A DNA stretch of 64,000 bases, from the NCBI RefSeq assembly GCF_963678635.1, contig NC_087065.1, forward strand, positions 52,331,858 to 52,395,857. The letters run 5' to 3'. Of this stretch, positions 19,601 through 31,210 are shown piece by piece (within the stretch, counting starts at the first letter, position 1; every line of letters begins with the position of its first letter). The stretch comes from Symsagittifera roscoffensis. Lineage: Eukaryota > Xenacoelomorpha > Acoela > Convolutidae. Under the pieces are notes generated by a model, which did no database searches, was not told where the DNA came from, and saw nothing but the letters and a program-made list of their open reading frames with translations. Made by a program: the position numbers and the translations under genes.

Positions 19601-21860
19601 CTTATAAAATAGTTTACAAAATCTTGAAATTCCCAACCCTGTAGTTGGGTGCTGTCAGAGTACTATCAAGGATTGCGAATCTTGCCTCCAGATATGACTG
19701 CTGAAATCCTTGTAGTTTTTGAGATACGACGTGTTTCATGATTTCCTTTTTTTTTTTCGAAAACTTAGATTTTAAAAACTCAGTAGATTTCAAATTCCTA
19801 ATCTTTTAGTTAAGTACTGTCATGGTACTCTCGGGAAGTTAAAGATATAAATTTTTCGCCCAAATGCGACTGCTCAAATGCTCTCAGTTTTCGAAATATG
19901 ACAATTTTTCTGACTTTTCAAAAAATTTTCAGAAGTCTTAAATTTCAAAATTTTTGTCAAACGATGAAATTCTCAACTCTTTATTTGTGTGGCTGTCAGA
20001 ATATTATCGGGGGTTGCAAATCTCATTTCTAATTATGAACGTTCAAATTTTTGTAGTTAACGAGATCTGACGTGTGTGGTGATTTTTTTAAAGTTTTCAA
20101 AAAACTTAAGTTCATTGTTCTTTTCAAATTCGAAACTCCCGAGCATTCAGTTGGAAGCTGTCAGAGAACTATCGGGAATTGCACATTTTGCCTTCAAATA
20201 TGATTAATCGAGATTTAGTTTTTTCAGCAAACTTAAATTTAATTCATTTTTATAAAATTCCAACTGAATTTTGAAGACCTTTTCTATGTAATGGGGGAGA
20301 GGACTGTCAGAGTATTTTCACAGATTGCTAATTTTGCCTTCAAATATGACTGCTCTATTCTTTGTAGTTTTCGAGACCTGACAATTTATGCGGGTTTTTC
20401 AAAAAAAAGTTTTCTGGAAAACGTAAATTTGGTTTTTCTTCTTCAAGTATTGAAATTCCCAACGCTTTAGTTGGGGGCTGCCTTATGTGGTTACTCAGGA
20501 CTTTTTATATTTCCTGATGTGACGTTTTTATGGGTTTCTCATTTTATTCAGTTGGAATTTTAATTCATTTTTATAAAATTCCAACTGAATTTTGAAGACC
20601 TTTTCTATGTAATGGGGGAGAGGACTGTCAGAGTATTTTCACAGATTGCTAATTTTGCCTTCAAATATGACTGCTCAGATTTTTTCAGCAAACTTAAATT
20701 TAATTCATTTTTATAAAATTCCAACTGAATTTTGAAGACCTTTTCTATGTAATGGGGGAGAGGACTGTCAGAGTATTTTCACAGATTGCTAATTTTGCCT
20801 TCAAATATGACTGCTCTATTCTTTGTAGTTTTCGAGACCTGACAATTTATGCGGGTTTTTCAAAAAAAAGTTTTTGGTAAACGTAAATTTGGTTTTTCTT
20901 CAAGTATTGAAATTCCCAACGCTTTAGTTGGGGGCTGCTTTATGTGGTTACTCAGGACTTTTTATATTTCCTGATGTGACGTTTTTATGGGTTTCTCATT
21001 TTATTGAAATTTGAAAACCTCTTCCTTGTAATGAAGGTGACTGACAGAGTATTTTCAGTGGCTGCTAACCTTGTCTCTTAATATTACTGCTTAATTCTTT
21101 GCAGTTTTTCAGATACATTTTTTGTGATTTTTTCAAAAAATTTTCAGAAAACTTAAATTTAGTTGTTTTCTTCAAATTTTGTTCTTCAGTTTCTTAAGTT
21201 GGGGGCTGCCAGAGAACTCGAGGAGATTGCGAATCGAGCCGCCCTATATGGTTACTCAGGACTTTTTAAATTTCCAGATGTGACTTTTTTCGAAACTTAA
21301 ATTTAAAAATTTTCTCAAATTTCGAAATTCTCAATCCTGTAGATCATTTTGAAGAGTTAAAAATTTGGAGTCTAAATGCGACTGCTCAAATGCTTTTAGT
21401 TTTCAAGATGTGCCGTTTTTAAGTAATTGCAAATTTTTCAAAATAGTTTTTTCAAAACTTGAATAAAAAAACTCATAGAAAAAACATTTGAATTTTTGAA
21501 CCCTGTTTCTGTTTAGTGTCTGAGTACACTAAAAGGTTCTAGATTTTTTTTCCAACATATGCGGTCTTTTTATGAGTTCTCAAAATTTCGAAGCACCGGA
21601 GGAGTTGCAAATCTAGCGCCTAAATGCGACTGCTCAAATGCTCGCAGTTTTCGAGATATGACGTTTTTTGTGATTTTTCAAAAAACTTTCAGAAATCTTA
21701 AATTTCAAATTTTTTGTCAAATTTTGAAAATCCCAGCACTTTATTTGCGGGGCTGTCAGAATTCTATCGGGGGTTCACTCTTAATGGTTCTAGATTTTTC
21801 TCAATATGAGCGGTTTTTTATGAGTTCTCACAAATTTGAAGCACCGGAGTTGCGTTAAAC
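19600..21860 (+). repeat. Degenerate ~165-bp satellite block with recent internal duplications
   Basis: About a dozen units share a cassette: 'gggctgtcagagt', 'gattgc.aat.ttgcct', 'tatgactgctcaaat', 'tagttttcgagat.tga', 'ttttcaaaaaa', 'cttaaattt', 'gaaattcccaa'. The 'gactgctca' marker recurs near 19,696, 19,866, 20,037, 20,201, 20,347, 20,669, 20,809, 21,084, 21,379 and 21,626. Inside it, a ~125-bp piece ('aattcatttttataaaattc' onward) occurs three times almost unchanged (from about 20,241, 20,563 and 20,702), so some amplification is much younger than the block. Confidence 0.75.
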
Positions 21861-24438
21861 GCTAGGTTCCTGGAAAGTAAAAAAAAAGCATATCAAATTT
21901 TATTTTGACGATAATTTTTGTTGCAACCATGTTTAAGTAGTATAGGTTTTACTGCTTGAGTCTTGAAGACTACTTGCAATTTTTCCAACAAGTTACAACC
22001 ACTAGAAAACAAATAAGAAATCAGATGAAATGTTTGTCCCTATCTTTCTTCTGGTTGAGAAATAACTGTCCTTGGGTAAATATGTTTGACGCCCCTTACA
22101 GTTTTAGGGACAGCAATTAGTACAAATTAGCCTTATTAAAGAGTACCTAAGCTTACAAAAAATTGTTGCACCTGTTTTTCATTGTAATTAGGGCATTGAT
22201 ACCCTAAACATAGCTCAATACTTTTCATCGAAATTATTATTACATCTCCGCAATTTGTCTGGAGAGAGCAAACTTTGCCGCACAGATACCTTTAATTTCG
22301 TCAAAATTGGGATCATAAAATGTCTCCGTTTTATGTCTTCGTTCAAATCAATCAGGGCAGTCAAAGTTCAAACGAGAAAAAAATTAAAATCAACTGAGGG
22401 TGTGTGATGTTACTTCAATCCGATATGAAGGGCTCTTGTATTTATCATTTAGAAAAATTTAAATGCTTGAAAAATGGGAAGTCATCTTGGACTCATATAA
22501 CACGTGCTGAGATAATTTATAAACCTTTACTATATAAGGAGATAAGATAGAAAAGAGTGAATTTTGGGGAAGGAAATTGACCCCGTTGCATCCAGCTGCC
22601 AATCAATTATATAACAATTAGACAGGTTATGTAATCGGTGCCAATGACATTTAGCAATTGTGCTTTTTATGGAAAAATCAAATTGAACTCTACCGATTTA
22701 TTAAAAAGTTTGTTGCAAAATCTGAACTAATCCTTTAATTGTAATCTTATCTATATTAAAATTGCTACTTTTCAAATTTTATCTCATTTCAATTTAAAAA
22801 GATTATTTTGATTTTTCTGGAAAATTTCTCTGTAATATACTAGAAAATAATTTATTACACACTACGTAAAAATTCGGTTGATAATTTTATTGGATCCTTT
22901 TTTTTTGTTTTTTCGACGGTTTTCATTGATCTAATCATTTGCAAGTCTTCTTTGAAAGGGTCTTGAAAGCTTACGAAAGTATCAACATGCTTATTGTTCT
23001 TCACAGTAAACAACAAGAGAAATTTATTTTGATTAGACTGCAGAAATAATTCAGATTCTCGCTGAGTAAGATTGACTTGTTCACCCGTGAGCTAAACAAA
23101 AAGCTTCAAAACCACCGCCCGAGAACCTTAATTTTCATTCAGCTGAAATAGTCCCAAAAGCAGTAAAAGCACAAAACTATCAGTTAATTGTAGAAGCTTG
23201 ATAACAACTGTTTTTTGTTTATTTTGCGGTTATATTGAGTTGTGTATTGATTATAAGTTAAATTTTACAGTTGAAAAGTGTGATAGTTTTCAAAGACTTT
23301 TGAAAGGGGTAGACAGCTAATTAAACAATTGTTCGCGATTGTCAGCTGCCAAAGCCGTCCTGAAAACCCAGTTTATTTTATTGACATAGTCTTCAGTTTG
23401 ACTGGTGGCGGGTGGGGGTGCAGACGCCGCCGCTTTAGTTCACCCTCCATTCAGAAGTGGGTATCATACCGGCGGCCGCGAGGTCATATTTAAGATCCAG
23501 ATCTAAGTAAGACTGATCTAATTAATCAGTAATAACTAGGGTAAAGTTATTTTAGGGTAGAGCTAGTTGTGGGTCCGACTTTGGGCTTTGTTTACTGAGC
23601 CAGTCAAGTGGATAACAGTGGCGCTGGGTTCTCCTTGTTTTGCTTATTTTTGCCTGTTTTCAAACGTGGTGGGTCCAAGAAGGCATTACTTCATGTTGGT
23701 CCTTATTCATGCAACGATGGTTTGTTGACAATGTACTTCTAATTGCGCCATTTTAACACCAATTTATTTATAAGATCCAATCCTGCCTCACCGCGCCACC
23801 GAGATATAGTTGCAAAAGTTTGACAATTCAGAGTGAAACTTATCGAAAACACTGTCACTATAAACAGTGATTTCTCTGCAAACTCCCGAGTAAACAAGGA
23901 AAACAAGACTAATCAAGCGGCTCTCTGTCTTAGCTAATTTCTCCCCGGCTTCTAGTTCGTCGGGCGACTGAAAGGCCAGGCCTTCTTTACTACCGACTGG
24001 AGCTGAAATTCTGTTTGTTCACAACGCAGATCAACAACACTCACATTTCTTGACAATTAAACTGCTTAGCCTTATTCAATGTCGCAGTCTTAACTTTATA
24101 TCGCGCCTTGTAATCTCAATTTCCCATTAAGCCATTCAAAAGTTATTCCCATTATCGTTGCCCCACCGCCGCCAACGCTTCCCTAATTTATTGCCCAGTC
24201 ATTTCCACAATTCTGGGAAGTTGCCTTAACTCAACCATGCGCAAACTCAGCGAAACTACAATACTGCTGCGAGCTACGTTTTTCTCAACTCTTTATTTTT
24301 ATCAATTACATTTCCAAACATACTTCCAAACTCATTGACTAAGCATTCTTGATTTAATTTCAAAGTTATCGACTTCTATGATAGTGTTAATAATTCGAGA
24401 AATGTGTTAAATTTGTTTTGAAATTTTTTTCTACAAGA
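21861..24438. other. No gene seen; possible promoter or leader of the EF-hand gene
   Basis: Mostly AT-rich. A short GC-rich island at about 23,395-23,500 (gcagacgccgccgc, accggcggccgcgag) stands out and could be a promoter or first noncoding exon for the gene at 24.4 kb, but no TATA, splice or coding evidence links them. Confidence 0.3.
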
Positions 24439-25258
24439 ATGTCTTTCAACAGATACTTTTCAGTTCTCAAACGTTTTAAATGTCGGTCGTTTTTTATCAT
24501 TTCTTTTGCTATTATTTTAGTTGTTCCTGATAAAATAATAGCTTTCAGAATAGCCCACAAAAATCACAATAAAGCCAAAAGTCAACAGCATACTTCTCAC
24601 CAATCGCCTAGAAATTTTCTGACAACATCACCAACAACGTCCAGGATCAATCAGGACCCTCAGAGCTATCTCCTTTACCCGAGCGTGCAAGCATCTCCGT
24701 TACGTCTTAGTTCACAACCAAACTCACAATTAGGCTTAACGGGATCTCAGTATCGTTTCGGCAATATGAACTCTTTAACGTTATCAGACCAACCTGGCAG
24801 TTCCAATTCCGGTTCTTCCGAAGGTTCTGAGGATTCTGCGCAGCACATTTCATTCCATCCTTTGAGACAAACACAGTCAAATGAGTTAGAACCAAAACCG
24901 AACAAAACACCAAATTCAAAACATTCTCCGCGCAAATACATGGATCAATTTTCGAACAATGATTATCCTGATTTTACAGACAGCGATGACAAAACTTTCG
25001 ATGCTAGAGATATCAATTACCAAAATCATGAGGCACCGCATGATGTGCAGGAGCCTCATTATCCACCAGAGTTCTTCAAGCAGAAAATACACTCAGCCGA
25101 TGCCTCAAAAAGCAAACCAGAAGAAGAATGGAGTAGTTATAAGCCTTCGAGAAGTCGCGAGGAGTATGCAAAAAATGTCGATTTGGCGCTTAGTAGAAAA
25201 ACGAAGGCGGATCCGGCACTCATGCATAGCATCATTTTTCAAGCTTATGACTTAAATG
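24439..25258 (+). CDS. Secreted EF-hand protein, exon 1
   Basis: Starts at ATG 24439; the open frame reaches slightly further up only through a TTG. A basic N-terminus is followed by a hydrophobic core (SFFIISFAIILVV, residues 18-30), a signal peptide or anchor. Then come ~210 residues rich in Ser, Gln, Asn and Pro with an acidic stretch (GSSEGSEDS) and no predicted fold. The last part (AYDLN) is the incoming helix and the first three ligand positions of an EF-hand. The exon ends after 'aatg' at 25258 with donor gtgagt (phase 1) and continues at 26565. With exon 2 the protein is 297 aa. The body is not recognised; secretion and a single C-terminal calcium site are the supported inferences. 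Reading through the intron would give a C-terminus lacking the site. Confidence 0.75.
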
Positions 25259-26564
25259 GTGAGTTTTCGGTAGAGATTATACCTAACCAAATAGAATCAA
25301 TTTTCAAAGACAAAGAGATACTCATAATGACGTTGCAAAAATAGCGTTTAGATATATGAAATTTAGCTCAAGGTTTTTAAACCCTTGCTCCAGTCGAGCG
25401 ATTTGAAAGCTTCAATTGTGTTGTACTTCGTCCAGTCAATCGCATCTTCGATTTTTTTTGAAAAATAAAACTTCTGAAAAAAATAATAAAAAAATCTGTG
25501 TACTTGCACAGGGTGGCGTCCCTCAAATAAATTGCAAAAATCTCAAAAAGCAAATAAATCAAGCCATTGAAATTTCCACCCTAGATCCGCTTGAAAATTT
25601 TGTCGACTTTTGTTTAGGTTGACGAAATGGATTTTCTGAGCTCTCCCAAACCACTGTTAGGACACTATTTTTGAAAAAAAAAAACAGGTTTTTAGGCATT
25701 TTCTTGTAAAATTTTTACCAAAAAGTTGCGTTTTTTCTGCGCGAAAAACTTTCTTGTGCTGCTGTAATTCATTTTCGGTTAATAATGACTAGCAAAAGTT
25801 TTGTGCAAAAGTTATTTAGCCAATAGGAACGTCTAGCGATTCTGATTGGCTTAAAGTTTTCCATCATTCGATCTCTCCATCATGAGAATACGCCCCTTGC
25901 ACAGCAACCGGTTATCCTTGATATCGTTTTGATCTTCTCGCAATAAAGGCTCAATCAACTCTAGAAGGAGGAGCTTAAGCTGAAAAATGGTTTCGATCGG
26001 AAGAATTATGGATACTTTAAAACTCAAGTTTTCGATTTTTGTCTTCAACTTCATCAATTTTTTTTTGCAAATTAGGAGAATTTGGACCCTAAAAGAATGC
26101 TTGTTTGTGATAATAAGTCCCTAGTTTACTCATTCTCCGTGGTCTAGACAGTTCTTTGGCCGACCTATAAAAAGTTATGTGAGTCTGCAAAGTTATGTTG
26201 TTTTTCGAAAATCCATTAAGATTTGCGGAAGATCAGCACTGTGTCAAACGAGAAAGAAGTCAAAATGATTGAATTGGAAAAAAAACTTCCGATTTCAATT
26301 CACTTTTTTCTCATTAAATAAGGCTGGTTTGATTTTCGTTAGATCGGTTTCTCTTGACTCTGTTTTTTTTAATTGAAAGTAAATTTGACGTTTCATTTTG
26401 CAATCTGAATGAAAACCGAGTTGGCTTCAACATGAAGCTACGCAAATTTTTTCGAGCTTGATGCGAAGTGCCTTGCCCACGAAATGTAGGAATTTTTCCG
26501 GAAAATTAGTCTCTTGCTCTTTAATCATATGTGAAAATTATAAATAGAAACATTTGATTTTCAG
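25259..26564 (+). other. Intron of the secreted EF-hand gene (1306 bp)
   Basis: Donor aatg|gtgagt at 25259 and acceptor ttgattttcag ending at 26564. Joining them in phase 1 gives a complete EF-hand loop, which is strong evidence for the junction. The intron contains a fragment of the TIR element family at about 25,600-25,770 (recognised by 'ttaggttgacgaaatg', 'ttttctgagctctccc' and 'cgcgaaaaac'). Confidence 0.8.
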
Positions 26565-26638
26565 ATGATGGAGTAATCACGTACCAAGAATGGATGTACT
26601 TCCACGAAGTTATAGAAGCTGCCCATTCAGTCACGTGA
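26565..26638 (+). CDS. Secreted EF-hand protein, exon 2 (completes the calcium loop)
   Basis: Follows the acceptor ending at 26564. Joined to the single base at the end of exon 1 it reads D-L-N-D-D-G-V-I-T-Y-Q-E, a canonical 12-residue EF-hand loop (residues 271-282). Asp/Asn ligands are at 1, 3 and 5, Gly is at 6, Ile at 8 and Glu at 12. A 15-residue outgoing helix follows, then TGA at 26636. Only 24 complete codons plus stop, too short to see alone. Only one EF-hand is visible although they usually pair, so the partner may be degenerate or supplied by dimerisation. An AATAAA at 27,536-27,541 is a possible but distant polyadenylation signal. Confidence 0.8.
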
Positions 26639-28389
26639 CCTTCCTAGATGCACGTGATTGTCAATCAATCACTTTATCAGTTCCATTAGTCACACAGTTC
26701 TGATCTACCCCAAAGCGAAAGCAACACGAAACGGCATTATCCTCGACTAGAAGAAAACTTCGGCAACAAAGCGGAAATTCTAAATTAAACAATTTGGACT
26801 TAAAGTAATCTAGACAAGCTGATAACGCTGTATTCGAAATTTTAGGTTGTTTTTAGTTTTATATTTTGTTTTTTTCTTAATATTATTCAATTCAATATTC
26901 AAGAAATATTATGCCACGTGGGTTCTCTTTTTGTAAAGCGTTCTTTTTGCGACCTAAACGATTCAGTGCAACTAACATGGACATTAACTAACTCGAAATG
27001 AACTGTATTTACTGTCACGCGCAATTGGTAAATAGCCAACATATGGCTCACAATCTGCGCTTGCCGCTAACCTACAGTGCCTCCGTTATGATTTGCGGCT
27101 GTTGTCATCTTCAGAAAAAATGATTAACACACTGAGTTGTTTTTTTTTGAGCGAAGCTCTACTTTGCGAGTCTATATCGTTTTTTTTGCGTCTCGAACTT
27201 CGCGTGGTGCCAATACTGCAGTCGTGTGTGCGATAGTCTGCAAAACCAACTACTGTTCAAGAAAATGTTTGGTGGTTATCGGGATATCGGCTCGCAGCGC
27301 TAATTGCTCTGGGTGATAATAATAATTTGTTTTCTCCGAATTGTTTTCTGCACAAACCCTTCAGCCAAATGAAACCCTCTACGGTTTTAGGTTATTCTAA
27401 TTGGTTAAAATATTTCTGTCATTCGGTTCGTATAACATTTGATTATCCTTCCAAAAAACTAATTTTTACTCAGTCGCTTGAAGTACTGAAAATTGAATTT
27501 AAGTTTTAACCAAATAGCAGAAATTTGTTTTGTACAATAAATTTGACTAAAATTCTTCTGTGGCGACATTTTTTTTCATTATTTTTTTTTCGGAAATTCT
27601 CCTCAAAAATTGGCTTTGACGGTTAAAAAACTTTTCATTCATCTCAAATTAATAATCAACCTTTATTTTCACTACTACAAAAGAACGACATTGTGGCTAA
27701 CCGTTCGTTTTCGTGGGCCTTTGATGAAGCGTTTTATTTTGTTTGATAATTTTCCGGAAATGCATTAAAATAATGGCTGCAAAATGGTTATGATACTGAT
27801 CACAAACTTTTATCCTGCAAATGTTCCAGTTTTGATCTCTAAATTTCCTTATTATCACATTAATGATATAAATTTTGTGGTTTTTTGTTTTTGTTTCCAA
27901 TTTTTCTCTAACTGACTGAGTTGCTTATTAGTTTTCCATTGTATTTCAAAAATTATGAAATCTTGTAATCAATTTTAGAAAAAAATGTCAGAATTAAATC
28001 TCAACTTCATTTAAGTTTTATCCAAGAAATTTTAAATGGAACTCAGACAAAACTCCAAAATCATTGTGAAAAAAAGTTATACATGCGGTTCTCGACCGGA
28101 AATTTTTGCTATAACCATATATGAGACTCTTTCTGAATAATAATAAAAAAAAAAATAAGTTTCTTCAGTGCATAAACGTACATATAGGCAGTTTTTGCAC
28201 CAAAGAGGATAACCGACAGGCAAAGTATACCTTTCTTTGGTTACCATTTCTCAGGCAGGTAGCAAATGATCACATACTTCAATAGCACAATTATGGCGAT
28301 AGACAAACTTGTAAACTTTTTTGTTCGTAATCACAAACAATAGCTCAATTAGAAAAATAAGTTTTCTATTTGATTATCAAACGTCAGGA
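26639..28389. other. No gene seen
   Basis: AT-rich; may begin with the 3' UTR of the EF-hand gene. No frame with family resemblance. Confidence 0.3.
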
Positions 28390-28394
28390 TATTG

Positions 28395-28975
28395 TATTTA
28401 AAATTACGCAAAGTTTTGGATAGAAACACTTGAGTCCAAATTAGAAAGGATTATGTCCGGCTTTTTCAGATGGTTGTATAACATAGCTCCTCTAATTTTC
28501 AATAATTTTTGCGCAAACTTCGTTTTGACTGGATTTAAATTTAACAGTTTCTGATCACTTGATGTGGTTTTACGGTTATTCGCGCATTCAATGAGAAATT
28601 TTGAAAAGTATTCTGAGTCAAACAACCTTTTGATTTCAATGTAAACTTGAGAAGATCAAATATATGCAACTAATAGACATCTAAAACTTAATCTTTGACG
28701 AAAAGTTGGCGCTAGATTCTAATTTGCTTTTAAATTTAATGGATCTTGAAAACTTTTTTTGAAGTAGCTTGATTTCGCTTAAATAAGTTTTATTCGCGCA
28801 ACTATAGACCAAAACTCCATTTTGAAATTTAGGTTTAATATGTAAGCCATAAAAACGCAGTAGCAGAGATTTGGTTGAAAAGTATCTGAGTCTAAAAGAT
28901 AGTCCTACTAATTTGGACACAGCTGAACAAACATAATTTATGTGAGACTTGAAAGAATTTTCTTAAAGTTTACCT
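28395..28975 (-). pseudogene. LINE reverse transcriptase C-terminal remnant
   Basis: On the minus strand, from 28,975 down, fragments in shifting frames follow the order found after the RT fingers-palm in CR1/L2/Jockey-type elements. First is a S-H-I-x(2)-V-x(6)-L-V-G-L-x-F-R-L-R segment. Next is L-L-R-F-Y-G-L-x(10)-G-V-L-V-Y, ending L-L-Q-K-K. Last is K-I-R-G-A-M-L-Y-N-x-L near 28,500. These are thumb and connection regions. The catalytic YADD part is not present, and stops and frameshifts mean it is dead. It may be a 5'-truncated insertion. Confidence 0.65.
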
Positions 28976-29390
28976 ACCGGCCTTTTATATTCAATCTTTA
29001 TTTAGCTCATGATTTTATAGGATCCACCGTTTTTAAAACTCAAACTGGCGGTAATAGGATCAATGTGGGGGTCAAAATTCCTTGCAACATCGGGATGGAC
29101 CATTTCCAAACGGGCTTTTTGAACGTTCATTAAGCGACCCTTTAGAACACAAATCATTCAAGCTGTTCCCGTGAAAACACAGTAAACCGTGTATAGCAGA
29201 TGACCCATAGTCACTTGGGTGCTTACTCATTTATTTGAGTTCAGAGGCTTCGAAAAATTGTCTAAAAGGCAAACGCAATGCAAATGTTTTGTTGGAATCC
29301 CTTGAAGAATTGAAAGTTGATATTCTCTAATAAAATGTACTAAAACTATCTAATCCAACTTAAAATAAATAAAAGGTAAGAATTCGAGTT
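28976..29390. other. No gene seen
   Basis: Short frames only. The minus strand might extend the LINE remnant upstream, but no motif could be recognised. Confidence 0.25.
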
Positions 29391-29394
29391 GAAT

Positions 29395-29545
29395 TAAAAT
29401 GTGTGTTATTGCTAAGTGAGACACAAATAGCACTGACGCTCGCTCACTCCGAAGGAGGTCACTTGGGTTAAGTCAAGGTCATATAAGACCGGTTAATTAA
29501 AAAATGTAATTGAATAAGAACAATCACAACATTCTCTAGCAATTG
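29395..29545. repeat. Dispersed ~140-bp repeat, diverged copy of 53,655-53,800
   Basis: Shares with 53.7 kb, in order: 'tgtgttattg' (tgcgttactt), 'gagacacaaatagcac', 'gctcactccgaaggaggtc', 'ataagaccggtta', 'aatcacaaca'. The 53.7-kb copy lies just upstream of a minus-strand Ty3/gypsy gag, and on that strand both copies would start TGTTGTGATTG. A solo-LTR fragment is plausible but unproven. Confidence 0.5.
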
Positions 29546-30278
29546 GCACATGTGGCGTGTTAGCAGGCAGCAAGGCCTAGTTTTGAAAAAAAACCTGCCT
29601 AGACTTGCCGGGCAACCAGCCTAATTTTATGTCCATTTGCCAACCTAAATAAAGTGTTTAATAGCTTTACTATCATCAATTGTTTCCAAACTTAGTGTTA
29701 AAATTAGTATGAAACAGCTTTTAAAATCAGAAAAGTTGGAAAGAATGAACTTTTTTATAGTTGTTTGAGCTAGTATAATTTTCACAAAAATTATTCATAA
29801 TTGTTTTGGCAATATTGCTTCATTGGTATCATGGTATCATATTAGCATGCATTTTTTTTGAGAAACTGTTCCCTAAGTTCAATTTCAAAAAAAAAGCATT
29901 CTAATTAAAGAAATTTATATTTGTAAAAACCTCGATGCCTTAGTGAAAACACGTTTCTTAATGCACTATTTGACATCAGATTTCATTGCAAATCAAACAA
30001 CAATTTTCTGAGATTGCACCGACAACTATAGCTCAAAAATTATGATCTTCTTCAATTACTTCTTTTGATAACATTTCACATCAAGAATTCGGATTTTTGT
30101 GAACATCCGTAAAAAAAATCAAAACATATTGCCGAAACTAGATTATATCAAGAGGCATTCATTATTATTTCTTTTCTTTGATGAATATTGATTATTGATA
30201 AATTGCTAATCATTTTCAACTTCAATTTATTAGCATATGTAGCTGCTTTATTCGTGACCAGTGTTTGTTGGTTTTTAA

Positions 30279-30362
30279 GCTTGAGTGACTCAAGCGATAG
30301 CGCATGAGACTCAAAATCATTTGATTGCAGTAGGTCGCAGATTCGAATCCTACACGTAGCCA
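30279..30362 (+). ncRNA. tRNA-like sequence with A and B boxes (pseudogene or SINE head)
   Basis: A good A-box-like 'tgactcaagcgatagcgca' (30,286-30,304) and a B-box-like 'agattcgaatcct' (30,339-30,351) lie at tRNA spacing with an ~10-base excess in the middle. The sequence ends 'acgtagcca'. The central 'ctcaaaa' would present CAA, as in a leucine tRNA, but the anticodon stem does not close well and the acceptor pairs only at its tip (gct/agc). I favour a type-II tRNA relic or tRNA-derived SINE. Confidence 0.4.
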
Positions 30363-30732
30363 AGTTTTTGCTAATTCCAGGCTTATTTACCTTTTTTCTT
30401 GTTGAACTTGATAGAGCTGCTTTTTGGTCGTGTTCTTGTGATTGTTTGTGATGCGCAGCTTCACCTCTTTGTAGAAACTTACCACGACTGGGCTTATATG
30501 GGCTAGATTTTGCATTATACGAAACTGCAATATAAAAACATTTTGCGACATTTTTACACATAATTAATTTATCAGTAGTTCTTATGTAATTTTTAGTAAC
30601 AACCAGCAAAAAGTGTTCAATAAAAATGGAAAAATATTAAAAAGCAGTAACTCTGCAAATGAAAATGATAATTCAATTTTTCAATATTTAGTCCCACAAA
30701 ACTACCGAATGCTTTCTTCGGTTTGAAAAAAA

Positions 30733-31038
30733 ACCAAAAATCAGCTTTGTTTAGTTATAATTGCACTACATTGGGTATCATGTCTGCGCAAAATTCATTT
30801 TATGATAAAACGAGAAAAAATTTTAAAATGAAATGACTCACTTCACTTTCAAATTGTACGAGTAGTGAAAAATACCAAAAATCAGAGTCAGAGTAAAAAA
30901 ACTAAAAATCAGCTTTGTTTAGTTATAATTGCACTACATTGGGTATCATGTCTGCGCAAAATTCATTTTATGATAAAACGAGAAAAAATTTAACAGTGAA
31001 ATGACTCACTTCACTTTCAAATTGTACGAGTAGTAAAA
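30733..31038 (+). repeat. Local duplication of a ~138-bp segment
   Basis: The segment from 'aaaaatcagctttgtttag' to 'aattgtacgagtagt' occurs at about 30,736-30,866 and again at about 30,905-31,035, differing by only a few bases ('ttttaaaatg' against 'ttaacagtg'). No coding potential. Confidence 0.85.
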
Positions 31039-31210
31039 AAAGCCTCTACAAAACATATGAAAAGAAAAATTATTAAAAACCTTATCTGTTTAATGAGGTA
31101 AAGTCAAACTGTGGAAATTTTTTTATCACTGAGAGTTTCTGCAGAATTGCCACATGGCTATCAAGCTATCAATTTGATGCACAAAGTAAATCCTTATGCT
31201 CTCCTTGATT

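Noticed and set aside
30148-30609. 153-codon minus-strand ORF
   Set aside because: It runs antisense through the tRNA-like sequence and its 'R-I-R-x-C-D-L' part is the typical translation of an antisense tRNA.
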